From the IMG/VR virus record IMGVR_UViG_3300032058_000009, positions 1-24,852 of that record: DNA of 24,852 nt. One strand, written 5' to 3'. Under the pieces are notes generated by a model. The model searched no databases, was not told the origin of the DNA, and saw only the letters and a program-made list of their open reading frames with translations. The position numbers and the translations under genes were made by a program. Below are positions 22,951 through 24,852 of the stretch, one piece after another. Positions within the stretch are counted from its first letter, which is position 1; each line of letters starts with the position of its first letter. The stretch is from a virus.

Positions 22951-23283
22951 GTGGAAAACCTTATTATTTATCAAAAACAATATGATTTTGCGCTGTATTT
23001 ATTTCCTATTGTTGACAGGTTTCCGAAACATGAAAAATTCGTGTTTTGCACGCATATAAAATCATGTGTTTTGGACATAACAAGGTTGATTATACAGGCA
23101 AACAAAACCAGGCACAAAAGGTCGCTATTGTATAACATTGATGTAAAAATTGAGGAACTAAAATTTTTATTGAGGCTGGCGCATGACAGAAAATACCTGG
23201 CCCACAATAGCTATGAACACAGCAGCAAACTTATTTTGGAGATAGGAAGATTGTTAGGAGGCTGGATCAAAAGCGCGGTCTAA
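22951..23283 (+). CDS. avd: Avd-like DGR accessory protein
   Basis: Avd is a small basic four-helix-bundle protein that forms a pentamer, binds the reverse transcriptase and TR RNA, and is needed for mutagenic cDNA synthesis. The 110-residue product is all-helical and basic with the family pattern: YDFALYLFPIVDRFPKHEKF at the N-terminus, FVFCTHIKSCVLDITRLIIQ, then IDVKIEELKFLLRLAHDRKY and a C-terminal ILEIGRLLGGWIK. The start is GTG at 22951 behind a strong AAAGGAGGT, with a longish spacing of about 14 bases; no ATG fits. It lies between VR and TR, as in the Bordetella element, and ends 8 bases before TR. Confidence 0.88.
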   Translation: MENLIIYQKQYDFALYLFPIVDRFPKHEKFVFCTHIKSCVLDITRLIIQANKTRHKRSLLYNIDVKIEELKFLLRLAHDRKYLAHNSYEHSSKLILEIGRLLGGWIKSAV

Positions 23284-23600
23284 GAACGTTTAGTGGTAAT
23301 TGGAGCAACGATGCGTACTCGGGTTCTCGCACGGTGAACCTGAACAACTATCCGTGGAACGTGAACACGAACATTGGCTCCCGTTTCGCCTGTGACAGTA
23401 TTGTTTTAAGAGTTGGTATCTCTACGGAGTGCCAACCAGTGATTGTAATACAGTCAGGTTCTTAGTCCATGTTTCCGCTCAGGCGGAAGCAAAAATTGAA
23501 CAGGCTGGCAGGTTCATATTTCATACATGGTGAGTAAGGATGATAATCCATAAAACCGTGCCAGCCGAATTATAATTAAGCAATCAGAAGGGCAAAATAG
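23284..23600 (+). ncRNA. TR-containing DGR RNA with structured 3' spacer
   Basis: The 317 bp between avd and the RT gene hold TR and a spacer with no ORF but with clear RNA folds. Hairpin 1: 23412-23436, GTTGGTA paired with TGCCAAC, then CTC/GAG closed by a C(UACG)G tetraloop, with one bulged base. Hairpin 2: 23471-23490, GTTTCCGC, loop TCAG, GCGGAAGC. Stem 3: GGCTGGCA (23503-23510) paired with TGCCAGCC (23559-23566), extended by GGTT/AACC beyond a bulged G. In BPP-1 the RNA flanking TR is part of the template RNA that Avd and the RT use for priming; the same role is inferred here. Exact RNA ends are unknown. Confidence 0.72.
23292..23396 (+). repeat. DGR template repeat (TR)
   Basis: The 105-bp donor copy lies between avd and the reverse transcriptase gene. 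It has 25 adenines, many placed as AAC codons when read in the frame of VR (AGT GGT AAT TGG AGC ... GTG AAC CTG AAC AAC TAT ... TGG AAC GTG AAC). AAC is the codon type that gives the widest residue choice without a stop when adenines are mutated. No adenine substitution in these AAC codons can create a stop codon. TR itself is not in a gene. Confidence 0.96.
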
Positions 23601-24614
23601 ATGCCGATAACATACAACAACTTGATTAGCAGCATTTATAGCTTTAATAATCTTTATGCGGGTTATATAAAGGCAAGAAAATGCAAAAGGTATACAAATG
23701 ATGTGCTTAAGTTCAGCAGCAATCTTGAGAAGGAATTAATCGAACTACAAAAGGAACTTTCAAGCGGTAGATACAAAACAGGAAACTACAAGAGGTTCAC
23801 AATATTTGAACCGAAAAAAAGGGAGATATCTGCTTTGCCGTTTCGGGATAGAGTTGTCCACCATGCCTTGTGCGCTATCATTGAACCTTTATTCAACAAT
23901 AAATTCATACATGATTCATATGCATGCCGCCTGGGCAAAGGCACACATGCTGCATCGTCCGCATTATCTTTATATTTAAGGCGATCAAAAAGAATCTGGG
24001 ATAGAGCTTATTGCCTCAAGGGCGATATTAAAAAATGCTTCCAATCTATCGACCATGAAATATTAAAACGTATTATAAGAAGGACAATACGGTGCAAAAA
24101 AACGCTGACGCTTATCGATGAAATTATCGACAGCACTAGTGGCTCAAAGGGAATCCCGATCGGCAACTTAACCTCACAGCTTTTTGCAAATATATATCTA
24201 AATGAGCTTGATCATTTTATTAAGGAAAAATTAAAGGTCAAATTCTATATAAGATACCTCGATGATTTTATCATTATATATAGAGACAAAGAGGTGGTGC
24301 ATGGCTGGCACGGCAAGATAAAGCAATTTGTTGAACAACAGCTAAAACTTACATTAAATGCAAAAACATCAGTATTCCCGGTCAATCAAGGCGTTGATTT
24401 TGTGGGTTACCGGACTTGGGCAACTCACAAGTTGCTGCGCAAAAGGAGTATTATCGGTATGAAGAGGAAGCTTCGAAAATTGGCTGTATTACACAGGGAA
24501 GGCCGTATAGGATTAAAGGATATCAAATGTGTACTCGCATCTTGGCTCGGCCATGCCCAACACGCAAATAGCCATAATGTAGTGAAAAGAGTGTTGAGAA
24601 ATTTTGTTTTTTAA
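23601..24614 (+). CDS. DGR reverse transcriptase
   Basis: The 337-residue enzyme copies TR RNA into adenine-mutated cDNA, which replaces VR. The RT motifs are in order: RFTIFEPKKREISALPFRDR (about residues 65-84), YACRLGKGTHAASSAL (107-122), the first metal site CLKGDIKKCFQSID (138-151, D142), the fourth-motif signature GIPIGNLTSQLFANIYLNEL (184-203) and RYLDDFIIIY (218-227) with the catalytic YLDD. G-x-x-x-SQ in place of the QGxxxSP of group II intron enzymes is the DGR mark. No maturase, nuclease or other domain is attached, and the length is typical (300-400 aa). The ribosome site is weak (AAGGG). It is the last gene of the element. Confidence 0.96.
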   Translation: MPITYNNLISSIYSFNNLYAGYIKARKCKRYTNDVLKFSSNLEKELIELQKELSSGRYKTGNYKRFTIFEPKKREISALPFRDRVVHHALCAIIEPLFNNKFIHDSYACRLGKGTHAASSALSLYLRRSKRIWDRAYCLKGDIKKCFQSIDHEILKRIIRRTIRCKKTLTLIDEIIDSTSGSKGIPIGNLTSQLFANIYLNELDHFIKEKLKVKFYIRYLDDFIIIYRDKEVVHGWHGKIKQFVEQQLKLTLNAKTSVFPVNQGVDFVGYRTWATHKLLRKRSIIGMKRKLRKLAVLHREGRIGLKDIKCVLASWLGHAQHANSHNVVKRVLRNFVF

Positions 24615-24763
24615 AAAGCATGAAGAATAATAATGAGGGGGTTATGCAGCTTTTATCTTACATGGGATGAAAATCACTTTTCATTATAAGAAATAAAAAA
24701 TTCTCAAAGTTGGTGTTAAGTTATAGTAAAAATAGTTGAAAAACAAAACTGGAGTTGCCCCAG

Positions 24764-24852
24764 TCAAACCGGACACCGCTCTAACTTATTTTGCATCATC
24801 TTGTATTCCCTTGGTGATCTCATCTTAAGCCCCTTATGGGGATGATTTATAT
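24764..24852 (-). CDS. transposase C-terminus (IS3/IS481-type integrase), cut by the window edge
   Basis: On the minus strand the last 28 codons of an rve-type transposase enter the window and end with TGA at 24764-24766. The residues NHPHKGLKMRSPREYKMM match the conserved end of IS3/IS481-family integrase domains (N-x-x-RPHKGL ... TP-x-EY). The terminal inverted repeat must lie between this stop and the RT gene, perhaps around 24745-24770, but one end alone does not allow it to be fixed. The element therefore adjoins the DGR and may mark the right limit of the intact phage sequence. Confidence 0.7.
   Translation of the reverse strand, partial: INHPHKGLKMRSPREYKMMQNKLERCPV

Noticed and set aside
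22783-23396. Second VR or remote target in the window
   Set aside because: No further stretch resembling TR was found by eye outside VR and TR.
23601-24614. RT as group II intron or retron enzyme
   Set aside because: GxxxSQ motif, no maturase or X/Y domains, no intron ends, no msr/msd; TR/VR and avd are adjacent.
1-24852. tRNA, rRNA or attachment sites
   Set aside because: No cloverleaf, rRNA sequence or direct att duplication was recognised; Mu-type ends could not be identified.

Overview
The window is most of the late region of a Mu-like (transposable) temperate phage or prophage with a complete diversity-generating retroelement (DGR) at its right end. The host is probably a Gram-negative (diderm) bacterium: there is a two-component spanin pair with an outer-membrane lipoprotein, a Sec-exported lysozyme-like enzyme, strong AGGAGG ribosome sites and moderate GC. 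I cannot name the species. The Mu transposase genes (A/B) and the repressor are not in the window; they would lie to the left.

Layout. (1) 30-1249, plus strand: end of the early/middle region, with a Gam-like DNA-end protector, a zinc-ribbon protein, a small overlapping ORF and a Mor-family activator. (2) 1251-6577, minus strand: DNA packaging and head-assembly module, read right to left as a small membrane protein, a coiled-coil protein, small terminase, large terminase, a probably broken zinc-ribbon gene, portal (gp29/DUF935), gpF-like and gpG-like proteins. This block is opposite to the rest and converges on the Mor gene with a single base between stop codons. (3) 6578-6751: divergent control region with a 9-bp dyad. 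(4) 6752-10360, plus: protease with nested scaffold, decoration protein, major capsid protein, gp36-like (DUF1320) connector. (5) 10473-12146: lysis cassette (membrane protein, SLT muramidase, DUF5658 membrane protein, Rz/Rz1 spanins with Rz1 partly embedded in Rz). (6) 12143-21284: gp37-like protein, a siphovirus-type tail tube, a tail-assembly chaperone with a canonical -1 slippery site (C CCT TTT) leading into a 95-codon extension, a 940-residue tape measure, distal tail proteins and a fibre-like protein. No sheath gene is seen, so the tail is probably long and non-contractile, as in the B3/D3112 group of transposable phages. (7) 21286-24614: two small fibre-associated genes, then the DGR in the order target gene (VR at its 3' end), avd, TR, structured spacer, reverse transcriptase. 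(8) 24764-24852, minus: the 3' end of an IS3/IS481-type transposase, running off the window.

The DGR is the central feature. TR (23292-23396) and VR (22783-22887) align over 105 bp without gaps. All 12 differences fall on TR adenines (25 in total), change ten codons and leave every G, C and T untouched. This is the signature of adenine-directed mutagenic retrohoming, as in Bordetella phage BPP-1. The target protein has a C-type-lectin/FGE-like C-terminus and sits at the end of the tail operon, so the likely role is variation of the phage receptor-binding protein. The target reading frame is broken by one base at a G run (21902-21906). A second apparent single-base frameshift lies between terminase and portal, so sequencing or assembly errors, or real decay, must be considered.
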